Source: O2-02-FULL-42-9 sp038043025 (lineage in GTDB: Bacteria > Pseudomonadota > Gammaproteobacteria > UBA12402). Taken from it: 64,000 nt of DNA. Both the position numbers and the translations under genes were made by a program. The stretch lies in NCBI GenBank assembly GCA_038043025.1, contig JBBTCW010000020.1, forward strand, positions 5,537-69,536, given 5' to 3'. Shown in pieces: positions 8,001 through 19,900 of this stretch (within the stretch, counting starts at the first letter, position 1; the number at the start of each line of letters is the position of its first letter). The notes beneath the pieces were generated by a model. The model made no database searches. It saw only the letters and a list, made by a program, of their open reading frames with translations, and was not told the DNA's origin.

Positions 8001-10753
8001 TCGAAAAAGCCATAGCTTCTTACATCTTTATCAGCGAACATGCAAAAGGCGAAACACAATATCGCAACATTAAGGATGTAGGTGCGCCTATCGTCGGCAA
8101 TACCATCCTAGAAGATTACATCACCAACATCAGCGTATCAGCAGATCTTCGCGCAGAATTAGCCAAATTGGGCGTCGAATTAACGCCAAAGACGCTTCTC
8201 CATTTATTAAAGAACTTACCCCCGCGCGTATTTAATAATGCAAAAGTTCGCCAATTTTTACTCAATGAAATTGAAACCAATTTAAGTAAAACCATTGATC
8301 AAAGTGAAATAAACAAGAGCCTAGTATCATTTGGCGATTTAATGGGTCGCGCAAAAAATGTAAAAATCTCCATTATTTCCGAAAAACAAGAGCTCTATAA
8401 ACAAACAGTGGAATTGTATGGTCAATTTACTCAGCGCAGCCCTGATTCAACTGAAAAAAATCAAGCATTATATCGACAAGCCGCATTAGCCGCACATACG
8501 CTTACTATCGATGACGCCATTGTCTATTTCACGAAAATCACCCCCTCGCTGGATCCCGTCATCACGTTCAGCCACGCGCATATGCCCACACTATCGCCCA
8601 CACAGTTGCAACAAATCCTTGTCAAATCGGCCGCAACCAATCAATGGAACTGTTGGAGCGTTATTCACAGCAATCGGTCGCTCGCCAGAAATGTTGATTT
8701 TCAAATTTTAATCTTGGACATTGAGACATCGCAAGAAGTAAATATGATACAGTGGGAAAAAATCCCCGCCAACATACTTGTATTGTGGTATCAATATGGC
8801 TCGCCAGAAACACGAGGTCGTATATTAAAAGATGTTTTCAAAAAACTTAGCGAAAAAGACAAAAAAATCTTAGGCAAAAAAATTTTACAATATTCTAATC
8901 TTTCTAATCTGCATGATTTGTTAAAATTAGAATATCAAGATTTTATGAACCTTTTAAACAGCGCGTTGCCAATTGAAGAAATGCTTGATTTACTCATCAA
9001 TAAAGAAACCTCAAGCGAATTCAAAGACAAAATCACACAATATTTAATTTCTCAGAGAACAAACAAATTATTCGAAATGCTCGAAAAATATTCGCGGCCT
9101 TTCTTATTAGATCGATTAGAAAGTGCTGTGACCGAACTCATCTTGCCCGACAGATTTGAGCAACAAAAACAATACGCACGCATTACCGCACAATTGGTTT
9201 ATAACGATCACATCGTTTCGCGATGGATGCGACATTGTGAGAAACATAAGCTCTCCCCCATCCCGGCATTTATGTTGTTATCACCTCAGGAACAAATAGA
9301 CTTTACAAAACACTGGTATTCCGAAGAGATCACCCAGTTGTTGGAAGCCTTTAGCGTATTCATGCAAAAACATACTATCACGATGGAAACGTTACAGACG
9401 ATTGGCACGCTCCTACAAACGAAAGATATCATCCGAAAACTTGCCTCTGACACTGTCATTAAACTATTTGAGATGTTGCTAAAAGAACAAAGCGCAAACG
9501 CTATTAAAATCATTCAAAAAAATATCGATCAATTAAGCGCCGTACAGAGACCCTTGGTATTAAGCGCATTATTAAAAAATCAAGTTTTTATTGAACTTGC
9601 GCTGGCCGCAAATGAGACAACATTCATTGAACGTTTAACAACCAACTATATTCAATTAATAGACGCAGAACAGTCATGGGAAGACGTATCTGCTATATAT
9701 GCCAACTTTAGAGGCAATGATTACTTACAGCAGCATCTGCTCAAACAAATATTTGCATCGCCAAAGCATGTCGCCAGCATGCGAAGCATGCTCGGTCAAG
9801 CAGAAAAACATCCCGCACAAACACAGATTGACAACTGGCCTGTTTATCGATTTCTGCCAAAACTGATCCGAACATTAAACCATCCAGAATCGGACGCATG
9901 GGAAAAATTGTTTGGTGCCGAAACTGCGTTGCCATTAGCAGACTTATTGCAACGACCCTGGGTACGCGATTGTTTGAACAAAGAAGCACAAGACAAACTC
10001 AAGGCAACAGAAGAGCGCTTGCATACTGAGAAACAAACCGGCTGGTGGGAAAAAGTTAAAATTACCTTAAATCGTAAATGGATGCGCTTCAAATATTATT
10101 TCAATATTGGAAAAGAAAAAGAATTGCATGCAGCATTAGCGAAACGCACAACAGTCTCTGAAGCGGCCGCAACGAAAGACAGAACCACCTTTTCGAGGTT
10201 AGAACGCGACTTGCGTGACCGCGGCGATTTACCTGAACATCAAAAGACAGTTGTATTAATGGCACGTTATATCGAGGCGTTAAAAGTTTATAGGCGACAA
10301 ATTTTCACAATGAGTAAAGTACCAGAAAAAACCCTCAAAAAACTACATGAATTATTAATTGCAATTGAATTAACAAAACCCGACTGTGATACGGCTGGCC
10401 ATAAATTTTACACCGAACAATTAATCGCAGCATTTGAGAAATTATTAAAAACACGATTTGATGAAATCACGAAAATCTTGCCGGATCAAAAGAATGCGGA
10501 CGAAAAAGCTGGACAACTAAAAAAATTGCGACAACGACATGCCACCGTGTTAAAAAACGCCTATGAACGGTTGAAGAAAATGGACGATACCCTTCGACTG
10601 ATCGCACAAGAAAAACTCTTGAAACCACTGCACAAACCCCTCTGGGATGCGGCCAAGACAGCGGACGAAACAGTCCAGGGAGTGCGTAATGATAAACGAC
10701 CAAAATCGTTCCTCTCTTCTGTTTTTAGCCGATTGCGTCCTCGTCCTTCTTAA
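5040..10753 (+). CDS. Giant alpha-helical protein 1 (candidate secreted effector), interrupted by assembly gap
   Basis: I do not recognise a known domain. The frame is open from ATG 5040 (Shine-Dalgarno AAAGGAGGAG) to the N run at 7503, and continues after it to the stop at 10753. The 55 bases on either side of the gap (7448-7502 and 7603-7657) are identical. Joining them there restores one frame of 1853 codons (about 1852 aa), so the apparent frame change is an assembly artefact. The protein is charged and predicted mainly helical, with no signal peptide or membrane segment. It carries a duplicated module of about 293 residues (from about 6.42 kb). Its C-terminal part has an LHTEKQTGWWEKVK motif (about 10.02-10.06 kb) shared with the two genes downstream. 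A PmrA-type box lies upstream. Enzymatic function is unknown; effector status is inference. Confidence 0.75.
6418..8300 (+). repeat. Two tandem ~293-codon modules inside giant gene 1
   Basis: The stretch from about 6418 to 7275 recurs from about 7276 to 8300 (through the gap) with an 879-bp offset measured at the identical core (6542 and 7421). The core from GAAACAAAACAAAG to GATACAGGC is identical in both copies. The rest is diverged but clearly homologous (for example SDYF-KFTDEDYYKMMIR, VGAPIVG, RQFLLNEIE). The identity of one segment amid divergence suggests recent gene conversion or a collapsed repeat. Confidence 0.85.
7503..7602. other. Assembly gap of 100 N
   Basis: Exactly 100 N, flanked on both sides by the same 55-bp sequence (7448-7502 and 7603-7657). 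An identical flank of exactly 55 is typical of two de Bruijn contigs ending at a repeat with k=55, so the N run is probably a placeholder and not real missing sequence, or it hides extra repeat units. Confidence 0.9.
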
Positions 10754-11488
10754 CCTGGATATTTCACGCGATTGAGCGACCGCGAAAAATTTTTTTGCCA
10801 TTTCGACAACTGTTTTTTTTGCATGTCATTTCGAGGGACTGAGACCAGCCTGTTCGCATGAGCGTGGAGAAACGAAGTTTCGCGTCCTCTGAGCTGAGTG
10901 TTTTGTCATCCCGCGGCTTGACCGCGGGATCCAGGAAAATTTATATTAAAGATTACAATAACGGAATACCGTTATTGTAATCACTGGATACCGGCTTTCG
11001 CCGGTATGACGAAAGTCTGGATAAATGCTTCGCATTTTCCGGGATGACGGCTCTTTTTTACGTCATTTCGACGACTCCGCGTGAGCGGAGGAGGAGAAAT
11101 CTTTTTGGATCGAAGTATAATTGATGAGATTTCTCCTCGTCCCGCACCTAACGCTATTGGTGACATTAGATATAGCACAAGGCAAGGTAGCGTTAGGTGC
11201 GGGACTCGTCGAAATGACAGAAAAGCGCGGCGGGATCGAAATGACAGGGAAAAAAGAACGGCGGTGCTCGAAATGACAAGAAAAAAAAATCCTCAAAATC
11301 TCCGCTTGCAATTCGTTCAAAAATTTTGTACTATTTGATCATTCTATATCCCCATTCCTTTCATTCACTCCCGAATTTGTAAGCAATCTCTCAAAAATCC
11401 CGACGACTTTACTGTTTTTCACAAAACTCATTTTACTTAAGATTTCCTTAAGGTTTTCACTATATGTTTCGTCTAAGGAGAATAATCC
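10754..11488. repeat. Repeat-rich intergenic region between giant genes 1 and 2
   Basis: No gene is visible in 735 bp. It contains a GTCATCCCGCGG... palindromic repeat (10905-10935; copies at 37328 and 60110), and a perfect 14-bp stem hairpin with 4-nt loop (10951-10982, GATTACAATAACGG arm). A GTCATTTCGACGACTCCGC repeat (11062-11102; inverted copy at 23954) is also present. An 18-bp perfect inverted repeat (11139-11156 with 11188-11205, arm GTCCCGCACCTAACGCTA) encloses 31 bp. The far end carries the PmrA-type promoter of the next gene. Confidence 0.75.
11436..11468 (+). promoter_or_regulatory. PmrA-type box and -10 element upstream of giant gene 2
   Basis: CTTAAGATTTCCTTAAG (11436-11452) has half-sites 11 bp apart. 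TATGTT (11463-11468), overlapped by TATATG (11461-11466), lies 15 bp from the second TTAA, the same geometry as at 4939 and 16889. The leader would be very short: the AAGGAG ribosome-binding site starts only a few bases after the predicted start of transcription. Confidence 0.7.
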
Positions 11489-14400
11489 ATGCCCGCACAA
11501 ACCGACATATTACATCTCTCTTCGCCACAACTGACAGATGCTTGTTCGCGCTTTAAACAAATGGAAACCGCACAACAACCCTCCGGCTTATGGCGCCTTC
11601 TGGGCACAAAACTGGCACACACTCTCAACCCTGAGGGTGTTGACACACTCGAGGCAAAACAATTATTGATCATATTAGCAACCGTCGACACATCGGAGGC
11701 TTTAAGCACAAAACCAGAATATGCTAAAGCGGGACATAAACAGTGGCCGCTCTCAGCAGTCATACCACACCAAACATACTGGTTTATGTTGCAGTATGTC
11801 CCGCACTGTGATGAAATAACGCAACAAAAATTCATCACACATTATGAACTCGACATTGCGCAACTAATCACATATACACTCACCCACAAAACAGAAGCCG
11901 AACACTGGTTGTCCGAAAATCCACAAGCAATATTCGCAATATATTTTAAATATGCATCCTTAAAAAATCGCGAATTAATCGCTGCCATTATTTGGGAACA
12001 AGTTGATAACTTACCCGTCAAACTCGACTCGCAAATCGCGCCCCTTTTTCTTGCAGATCCAAACATATTTCTTTCGACGATAGATACGAACTTAACAGAC
12101 CTCCCCATCAAAGCATTGAGTAGCCGATATCAAAAATTATTGGTGATCAAACAACAATTACAACCCGCGGTTGCCTCTGAAATAATGTTGAAAATCGATG
12201 AAAAACTCGCGATACTGGGCGTGCGTATCTATCGATTTTATTTAGAACACCGCGATCAAAATCATTTTCGTTCAATCTTCCCTTCCTTAGCAGCCTTGCA
12301 TCAAAGCGAGCAGTATTCCTGCGCCATGTTGACCACCTATATGCTCATCCATCATGCCATCAAAACGGATAAAGCAGACGCGGCGATGCGTGCAATAGAT
12401 TATATTAAACAATTCGATCCATTGAATCAGACGAACACAGAATATCTTTTCCTCAACCACGGAAGATTGCCGCATTTTACCGTCATTGAATTAAGCCGTC
12501 TCTATGATGAATTGCTCAAGCGACCCTTAGAACAAAATATAGAATTATACCGACAAGTCGTGACCTTTATTTTAAAAGAATCAACCTGGATCGATCAAAT
12601 CGCCGAAGCAAACAAGTTGCGCGAAAAAATCGCATATACTTATTTTTACGTATTGGGCACCAAACAATGCACGCTGGATAAAAACCTCGCCGGCCAATTA
12701 TTGCGATTCGCCTCGAAAAATGAAGGCTCATGCGATACTGCATGGGCGGCCGTCGCACATAATCCATCATTACGAGAAAAATTTACCCCAAGTGACGTGT
12801 TTACCCTTGCGCAACAAACTAATAATGCTGTCGCCGCATCTGTGGTTCTTGAATACTACTATCCTTTGTTGCGTGAAAAAGAAGACGTGGAATTTATCGT
12901 CGACTTTGTGCAGCATTTTAATCAACCCACGATTGCTGACGCCGCATTCGCACAATTGTTAGGCGCCTCATATCCCAAAACACTCGCGCCGATTTACATT
13001 GTGACGGCTTTTGAAAACGCCGCCCTATTAAGGCTGCCCATTGATGATAGACATCTACATTATCTGCTGTTAAAAACATTACAGATCAGAGAGTTTGAAT
13101 TTCCACATCCCATTTTATATGAGATCCTAGAAAAATTAGTTGCCCATCCGAATCATTTACTACTCGATGATTTTTTGTATGCATGCCCTCCCGACAGACT
13201 TCTGCATCTCTATCACAGCAATTTTACTGGCGCATGCGATCTAATAGTACAAACGCCCAAACTTTTTCAATTTTTGTTCGCACAAAAACCTTCTCTCACC
13301 ACTTTACAATCCATGCTTATACATGCGCCCGCCAACAGTCAACAACGCGAACAGGTCGTACAGCACATAATGACCCTATCCCCCAACGCATTTGATGGTC
13401 AACACGATACAGTTATCAATGACATCGCGCGACGTTATCCCACTGAAACGCTCAAAGCTCTCTCACCCGACATGCCAAAAGAAACATTGTTATTATTATT
13501 TCGCCAAAAAGGCTCCTATCAAACCCGCATTGAAACACGATATGAATTACGCAGCATTGTAGAATCACTACTCACTACAGCAGAAGCCATGGCACTTTTA
13601 CATCCAGACGACCCCTCGCCACCTCGCTCCTATCGAGAATGGGCAAGACTCGCCCGCCAAGCAGCTCACTCAACATCAGCACTATCGGATGGTTCACAAG
13701 ATGAATCATCCATCGAGGGCAGCGCGTTAGCACATTCTCGATCAGCACCTGAACTGAGATTACTGCTACCAAGTATTCCCATCCAAAAACTCGTACCCGG
13801 CGATAAAAGTTTAGTCTTGGATCTACGGCACGCAATAGAACCTTGGGTCACGCTCTGTCAAATTGCTGCAGAACAGACAAAAACAGATGATCGTTGTATA
13901 CAAGAACCCGAAGCTGACATGATTCGAACATTATTGGATTTTCCAATGAATCATTTTCCTCAGACCATACAAATCGCGGCTGGCATGGTTACAATAACCG
14001 TCTCTATAACATGCGGGGATTCTATAAAAACAGAAACCGCCGTATGCTGGGCCATACATAACGAAAAATTTCAAACCGCTATTGAACTCCTCGCCGAACT
14101 CTGTGCCACAACAACAGATCTCAGCGTCATTTTAGAAACAGGCGGAACACCTTGGATTGAACTGTTACTCTATGGCTCTAGCAATCAATCTGTGCATGCT
14201 GCGCTCTTCAACCATCTTGCTGAAACACAAAAACTTCAAAACTTAAGCGCTGACGCATTTCAAAAAATGCTAAAAATTATAGGATTTTCATCACACCGTT
14301 TAATCGATTTACTACAAGATAAAAAATTTGCAACGCATCGGCGCCCCTTAATCGAATTTATATTACTTCACCATGCCAGCACTTTAACAATGAAAGAACT

Positions 14401-16834
14401 GCAAACAACATTAAGAACATTGCAACCAGATGATTTCGCGCAACCTGAATTTTTAAATGCATTAGCCACCAACGATAACATACCAACGGCGGAACTCATC
14501 AAATTAATAGCGTCAATGAACCCATTATATAAAGCATCTTTCGCATTGCATATATTACAAAATACCACCCGCCTATCGCAATGCACCGAAACAGAACTGC
14601 AAAAACTCATTCAAACACTTGACGAGCAAACAACACAACAACTATTACAGTGGCTACCTGACAACCTGCCGCAGGATGAAACGACTGATTGCAGCGGCTC
14701 CGCCCAGTTGGCAACGGTATGGGTCAAGCAAGACGCGACTCATTTACCACAACTACTCCCACTGTGTTTAGCAGAGCCAAGCACAGCCCATGACCTCCTC
14801 GTTACTCTGCACACAGAAACTGAGTTGCTATCCCGTACCTTCGAAAGATTGTTGGATCAGCTCGACATCACTCAACGCACAAAAGCCATTCAACAACTAC
14901 TGATTAAAAGCAATGACCACCCATCTCATGATGGTTTGCGGCACTATGCCATGAACTATCTCGCGTCAAAACCGCATCACGTCAACTTAACCGCATTTCA
15001 ACAAAACACCCTTTGCAACGATGTGTTGCGACAATTATTCAAAAACACCTTTTTTTTAGAGCAATTAATGAAAACGCCGGCGGAAGGAACCCCCTCACAA
15101 TACACTATTCTTTCACAATTTCCGATTGAGCACATCATCTCAGATGACGCGATACTCCAAACACTTTCTCGCTATCCGCGTCTCTTAATCGATTTAGTCA
15201 CCGCGCACCAAACCAATATGGATGATGCACTATCATACTGCGCGCATGCGCGCACAAATCCAATTGCACAGCTCACGCATCCAGCTGGCGCGCACATATA
15301 TCAAATCTTTGCACAATTACTCAAACATGTTGCGTTTGACAATTTTTATTGCGAAATGTTACCCGCATTTGCCGATGAAAAAAAAGTTCAGTTAATCATC
15401 TTATATTTAAATCAACGCGCCACCACGCTATCGAGCGAACAAATTATCCCCCTGCTGCGTAAAATCATCTCGATTCGGTCAGCCCTCGCTACTCCGCTTT
15501 ATGTTTTTAACAAAATCTGTGTAAATTTGAGCAAACCTGCTTCGCAAGCTGTTGCGCATCAATTATTAAAAGATCCCGCATACGTCAGATCAATAAAATT
15601 GGATAAAAATCTTGCTCAACTGATACGCCAATATGCTCCAACAGTAGACAGTCTTCCTCCTCTTATTGATGACTACTCTAGATTTGAAGTCGCGCCAGAA
15701 CAAAGCGTCGACCCTGCACAGTTTTCAATACAGCGTAGCCGCCTCGCTCGTATCATGTTAAAGAAATATGACATTTTATTTTCGCAACTTTACAGACCAC
15801 AACGCAATATATTATTAAACCGACTCGGCGATATCGACATAAAATTATTAATTGCTGATTTTGCTAACCAATTATTAACATCTCACGGCCGAGCAGGCAA
15901 TATCGATGCCATTTTACATATCTTATCTCAACATCCCGATGTAAAAAAACATTTAAGAAAATCTATTATTGCATCAACAAAACAACCCACCAATAAAGCC
16001 CTGGCTTACTTAATCTTGCGATATTGCCAACTCGATATACATGAGATCGCCGAATTACTGCAAACACCACGACAAAATATTATTCAACGATTGATAGATG
16101 TCATTGACAACAATATCTATTTAACTTTAATCTATAATTCGAATGATTTTGAAACAAAAAAATATGCTAAATTAAAACTCGAAAAGTCTCGTACGACATT
16201 AGCTGATCACCAGACCAATATAAATAAATTACGCGAAATGATTTACCATCCGGAGAAATATTCACATGATCAAGCTGGAGAAACTGAAAAAATTACAGAG
16301 GCTTGCGCGAAACAGTTTTTGGAACAGACATTGCATCATCTCCAAAATCCGCAAGTTTGTTGGGCAGCGTTGGTTCCTGCAGACACCACGCCCTTGCAAA
16401 TGCTAAATTTTTTGCAGATTATATTACACCCTGCGATTGCAACACGATTAATGCCGCTTGCACAAACTTATCTCAAAGAGCAAGAGCAGGAAGCACTTAA
16501 CCACTTGCATGCAGATAAAAATCCCATCAGCCGCTGGTGGGCAAAACTTAAACACAACGTCTCACAATGGTGGGCTCGAACATTTTATTCAGACATTGAA
16601 CATCCCGGTCTTCGTAAAACACTAGCAACAATCAGCTCAACACAAGCAGCCACCATCGCCTCGCTCGGCCACATAACAGCGAGACCGGCGCCGTTGCCAG
16701 ACGAAGGGTCAGTAAATACCTCGCCAGCGGATCAAACTGCCGATAAATGCGCCGCCGCCACCGCCACCCCACCGCAATCGACGACGCAACCTGACCCGCG
16801 CCACGTCTGGGGGCTCAGGCCGACCCGGACATAA
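11489..16834 (+). CDS. Giant alpha-helical protein 2 (1781 aa, candidate secreted effector)
   Basis: No recognised domain. ATG 11489 is preceded by TAAGGAG. The protein is a long series of amphipathic helices resembling an alpha-solenoid, without signal peptide or membrane segment. A Ser-rich low-complexity linker is found near residues 705-755. The N-terminal third is clearly paralogous to giant protein 3 (shared patterns such as YLPH/YVPH, I.VYFK, IW.H.D..P). The C-terminal motif LHADKNPISRWWAKLK (near residue 1675) is shared by all three giants, followed by a Pro/Thr-rich tail. A PmrA-type promoter is present. It may be cotranscribed with nothing else, since each giant has its own box. Secretion by a Dot/Icm system is inferred from the promoter only. 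Confidence 0.85.
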   Translation: MPAQTDILHLSSPQLTDACSRFKQMETAQQPSGLWRLLGTKLAHTLNPEGVDTLEAKQLLIILATVDTSEALSTKPEYAKAGHKQWPLSAVIPHQTYWFMLQYVPHCDEITQQKFITHYELDIAQLITYTLTHKTEAEHWLSENPQAIFAIYFKYASLKNRELIAAIIWEQVDNLPVKLDSQIAPLFLADPNIFLSTIDTNLTDLPIKALSSRYQKLLVIKQQLQPAVASEIMLKIDEKLAILGVRIYRFYLEHRDQNHFRSIFPSLAALHQSEQYSCAMLTTYMLIHHAIKTDKADAAMRAIDYIKQFDPLNQTNTEYLFLNHGRLPHFTVIELSRLYDELLKRPLEQNIELYRQVVTFILKESTWIDQIAEANKLREKIAYTYFYVLGTKQCTLDKNLAGQLLRFASKNEGSCDTAWAAVAHNPSLREKFTPSDVFTLAQQTNNAVAASVVLEYYYPLLREKEDVEFIVDFVQHFNQPTIADAAFAQLLGASYPKTLAPIYIVTAFENAALLRLPIDDRHLHYLLLKTLQIREFEFPHPILYEILEKLVAHPNHLLLDDFLYACPPDRLLHLYHSNFTGACDLIVQTPKLFQFLFAQKPSLTTLQSMLIHAPANSQQREQVVQHIMTLSPNAFDGQHDTVINDIARRYPTETLKALSPDMPKETLLLLFRQKGSYQTRIETRYELRSIVESLLTTAEAMALLHPDDPSPPRSYREWARLARQAAHSTSALSDGSQDESSIEGSALAHSRSAPELRLLLPSIPIQKLVPGDKSLVLDLRHAIEPWVTLCQIAAEQTKTDDRCIQEPEADMIRTLLDFPMNHFPQTIQIAAGMVTITVSITCGDSIKTETAVCWAIHNEKFQTAIELLAELCATTTDLSVILETGGTPWIELLLYGSSNQSVHAALFNHLAETQKLQNLSADAFQKMLKIIGFSSHRLIDLLQDKKFATHRRPLIEFILLHHASTLTMKELQTTLRTLQPDDFAQPEFLNALATNDNIPTAELIKLIASMNPLYKASFALHILQNTTRLSQCTETELQKLIQTLDEQTTQQLLQWLPDNLPQDETTDCSGSAQLATVWVKQDATHLPQLLPLCLAEPSTAHDLLVTLHTETELLSRTFERLLDQLDITQRTKAIQQLLIKSNDHPSHDGLRHYAMNYLASKPHHVNLTAFQQNTLCNDVLRQLFKNTFFLEQLMKTPAEGTPSQYTILSQFPIEHIISDDAILQTLSRYPRLLIDLVTAHQTNMDDALSYCAHARTNPIAQLTHPAGAHIYQIFAQLLKHVAFDNFYCEMLPAFADEKKVQLIILYLNQRATTLSSEQIIPLLRKIISIRSALATPLYVFNKICVNLSKPASQAVAHQLLKDPAYVRSIKLDKNLAQLIRQYAPTVDSLPPLIDDYSRFEVAPEQSVDPAQFSIQRSRLARIMLKKYDILFSQLYRPQRNILLNRLGDIDIKLLIADFANQLLTSHGRAGNIDAILHILSQHPDVKKHLRKSIIASTKQPTNKALAYLILRYCQLDIHEIAELLQTPRQNIIQRLIDVIDNNIYLTLIYNSNDFETKKYAKLKLEKSRTTLADHQTNINKLREMIYHPEKYSHDQAGETEKITEACAKQFLEQTLHHLQNPQVCWAALVPADTTPLQMLNFLQIILHPAIATRLMPLAQTYLKEQEQEALNHLHADKNPISRWWAKLKHNVSQWWARTFYSDIEHPGLRKTLATISSTQAATIASLGHITARPAPLPDEGSVNTSPADQTADKCAAATATPPQSTTQPDPRHVWGLRPTRT

Positions 16835-16888
16835 TTCATTCAACAAAAAATTGTAAAACCAACCAAAAAACGTTATTCTGTGGACCAT

Positions 16889-16921
16889 CTTAATATTTCC
16901 TTAAGAATCTTGGGCTATCAT
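16889..16921 (+). promoter_or_regulatory. PmrA-type box and -10 element upstream of giant gene 3
   Basis: CTTAATATTTCCTTAAG (16889-16905) is the closest of the three to the published PmrA consensus. The -10 TATCAT (16916-16921) starts 15 bp after the second TTAA. Half-site spacing is 11 bp. Confidence 0.78.
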
Positions 16922-16948
16922 TAAAAACAACAAGAGGGAAAAAGTAAT

Positions 16949-19900
16949 ATGCCAGGTGGAACAATTGTTAACATCCCGGGCAAAACCGTACGCAAGGTAG
17001 CGGAGCTCTTTCGTGGCATGGGTATAGAACTTCCCGAACTACAAGCCATCTCCCAGATTAGTACCCAGGCTAAATTCTTGGCAGACGCAGACCTCTTAAT
17101 GTTATTACCTGCTGATTATGAAGAGTTATGCGCTTATTTACTCTCAACATTAGATAATAGCTCGTTTTCTGACCAAGTCAGAAACACGGCGGCATTTATT
17201 TGGGCCTGTCTAAAATGCAATGAGCACCAGCTTCCATATGTTTCATCTAATTGGCTTGGCCTTCTACAACTCACTCCTTTGCAAAAAGCGACCGCCAGTG
17301 AGCTATTCGAGGCGTTCGTGGGTGTATCCAAAAAAAACGCAAGAGCCAACCTTACAATAAGTGATGCATTACAATCTAATATTTTTTGGTCACTGTTAAC
17401 TTACTTACCTCATATCGATGATAGGGATATGCCAAAAGACTTTATGTCTCTTTATCACGATGATATTCTGCATTTAATTCAAACCTCTCTCACCAACGAT
17501 AAAATATCCTGGCCGGATGGTTTACAAAAAATACTCGATGTTTATTTCAAACATAGCTCTTCTGAAAAAAATAAGACAAAAGCGGCTTATGCCATTTGGC
17601 AACATATCGATCACATACCAGAACAACAACGACAAGAAATTAAAGAGCAATGCTTAAAAGCAATCGATGTTAACTTTTTAACCGATGAAATACCGACAGC
17701 CGAAACACTGTTAGCGCAAGCGGATGATCTACTTGCCCATAATATCCCGCTTTTTATGCGAGGATTACAACAAACACTGGCCGCATATAATATTTATGAT
17801 GACATGACAGAAGTTGTAGTACTTCTTACACAGCGTAGAACGCTCGATAAAATCCGTGAAAAAATTCCGCCAATGGGGAAAGGCTGCGACTCCCTCCTCT
17901 CACCCGCAGTAGAAGAAATCGAGAATGTACACGCAAATCTTAGTTTGTATATTGCGCTAAAAGAAGCTAGTGTGACAGGCATCGAAAAGTATCTTCTATC
18001 AACACGCCCTCGTACACTCAATACAGCGGCAGCACACGCCATGTTGCTCTGTGCCTCAAACCAATATAATGATAAATTACGCAAACTTGCCTGGAAGACC
18101 GTCAAACAGCACGACGGGTTGCGATCAAAATTCACGCCCGAGTCTTTATTCAATATTGTACAACAAAGCAAGTTATCTCTAGCCGCTCGTGCGGGTACTG
18201 CGTTAGAAGTATTAGAACATTTTCACCCACTTCAAGGCGCACAAGCTCAAAGATCCGAACAAGAAAAAAAAGTACAATTTCTCGTTAAATTCGTTGAACG
18301 TTTTAACAATAACGTTAGCGATACATTATATTATCCCTTATTAAAAAAAGCTTATACTAACTTATCTGCTGATCAATTCGTCATCGCCTTTGAGCAATAT
18401 CAACGCTTAAAACAACCACATGATTCGCTCACCCTTTTGCCTTTTGACGACAAACAACAACGACATGCAAATTTTTTAATCTCTGAGATGCTTACGCGCT
18501 GTACTGATTTATTAACATTTCCTCTTTTGCAACAAATGCTTGAAACCACTCGAGACCCCAAAACACGCATAGAAGTACTCAAAAAAATCTTGTCCCAATC
18601 CGTTGAAGATGAAGTTATGCGAACACTCGCTGATCGTTATCCAGCTGAAATAAAAAAAGCACTATCCAGCGAGACGACAACACCAAACTGTGTACGGTTA
18701 TATCGACGTCTAACGGCAACGAAATTTCCTTTCCAACAATTATCGCCCGACAAACAACTCGAACTCTATAAAATATTAACGCAAGAAGAACGCTATACCT
18801 TAGCGGAACAACGCCGAGAACCCGCACTCATAAAAATCATATTACAAAACACACGATCCGCTGCCAATATATCCTTGAAAATATTAGAAAAATTACAAGA
18901 ACACGTGCTACAAGAAGTATTTAACATCGTTGAAATCATCGAGTATCGTAACAAAATTTACAATGATCCAACGATGCTGACCACGAAATTATTGCCCTGG
19001 ATTGAGCAACTTGCTCCTCCAGCCAAAAACAAATTGGCGCAGATAATATTCGATAATGCGGAGAGAATTCAGGATTTGCAATCCATGAAACACTGTCGTA
19101 TTGTTATCGATGCGCTGACTGTTGAAGATGCAGCTCTACGACGATTTTTTGATTCCCTCACGCAAAGTCGCAACATTTTAATAGAAGGATTAATTGAATT
19201 AGCCGAAAGTTTTGCAGGCCGTCCACAAGCACGGTCATATCTGGCTCGCGCCATCTTACAAGACGCACGTCGTTTAAATGCATGCGGAGCGTCACTCGAC
19301 ACTGTCGTCGCGATGTTAGCTCCCAAAGATATTGTTGAAATCGTAGATATACAGATCGCTTCGCGCACAATGCTCACCGCTGAATTAGCACTTAAATTTA
19401 TTCAAACAGGCCATCTCACTAGCGAGCAGGTAAAACGCTTAGCGCCCATTTGTCTTTTCACTCGCAATACGGCCGCTGCATTTTTAGCGCAAAATCGATT
19501 AAATTCGAACGCATTATTAGAACTATTAAAAGCTCGTCTGGATCAAGAAATGCCGGCGGATCTAAAAGAACGTATAATTTCATCACAACTGATCCCATTA
19601 GGCAACGCCGACACTCAAATGCATAACGCTTTAAAACTATATTTACAAGACAATCTTCCTATGTTTGCCGCCGTGAGTTCATCACTGCGCGACACATACA
19701 TACAAGACACACCCATAGGAATCGCCATAAACATCACCGGTAGAGTAAGAGTATCCGATAAACAAGCATGGGTGGAGCGCTATCTTTTACACAACACGCC
19801 CTCTTCTGGCAAAGATATTATGGAATTATTAACCGCTATAGAAGAAAGCAATCGCCGGATAAAAAATCTTGCAAACATTTTTCCTCGACTGTCCATAGCA

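Noticed and set aside
10550..10801. Several long minus-strand ORFs antisense to the three giant genes
   Set aside because: They follow from codon bias of the real plus-strand genes and show no recognisable protein pattern.
10754..11488. CRISPR array suspected because of repeated GTCAT motifs
   Set aside because: Repeats are palindromic, irregularly spaced and dispersed genome-wide in this window; there are no regular spacers or cas genes.
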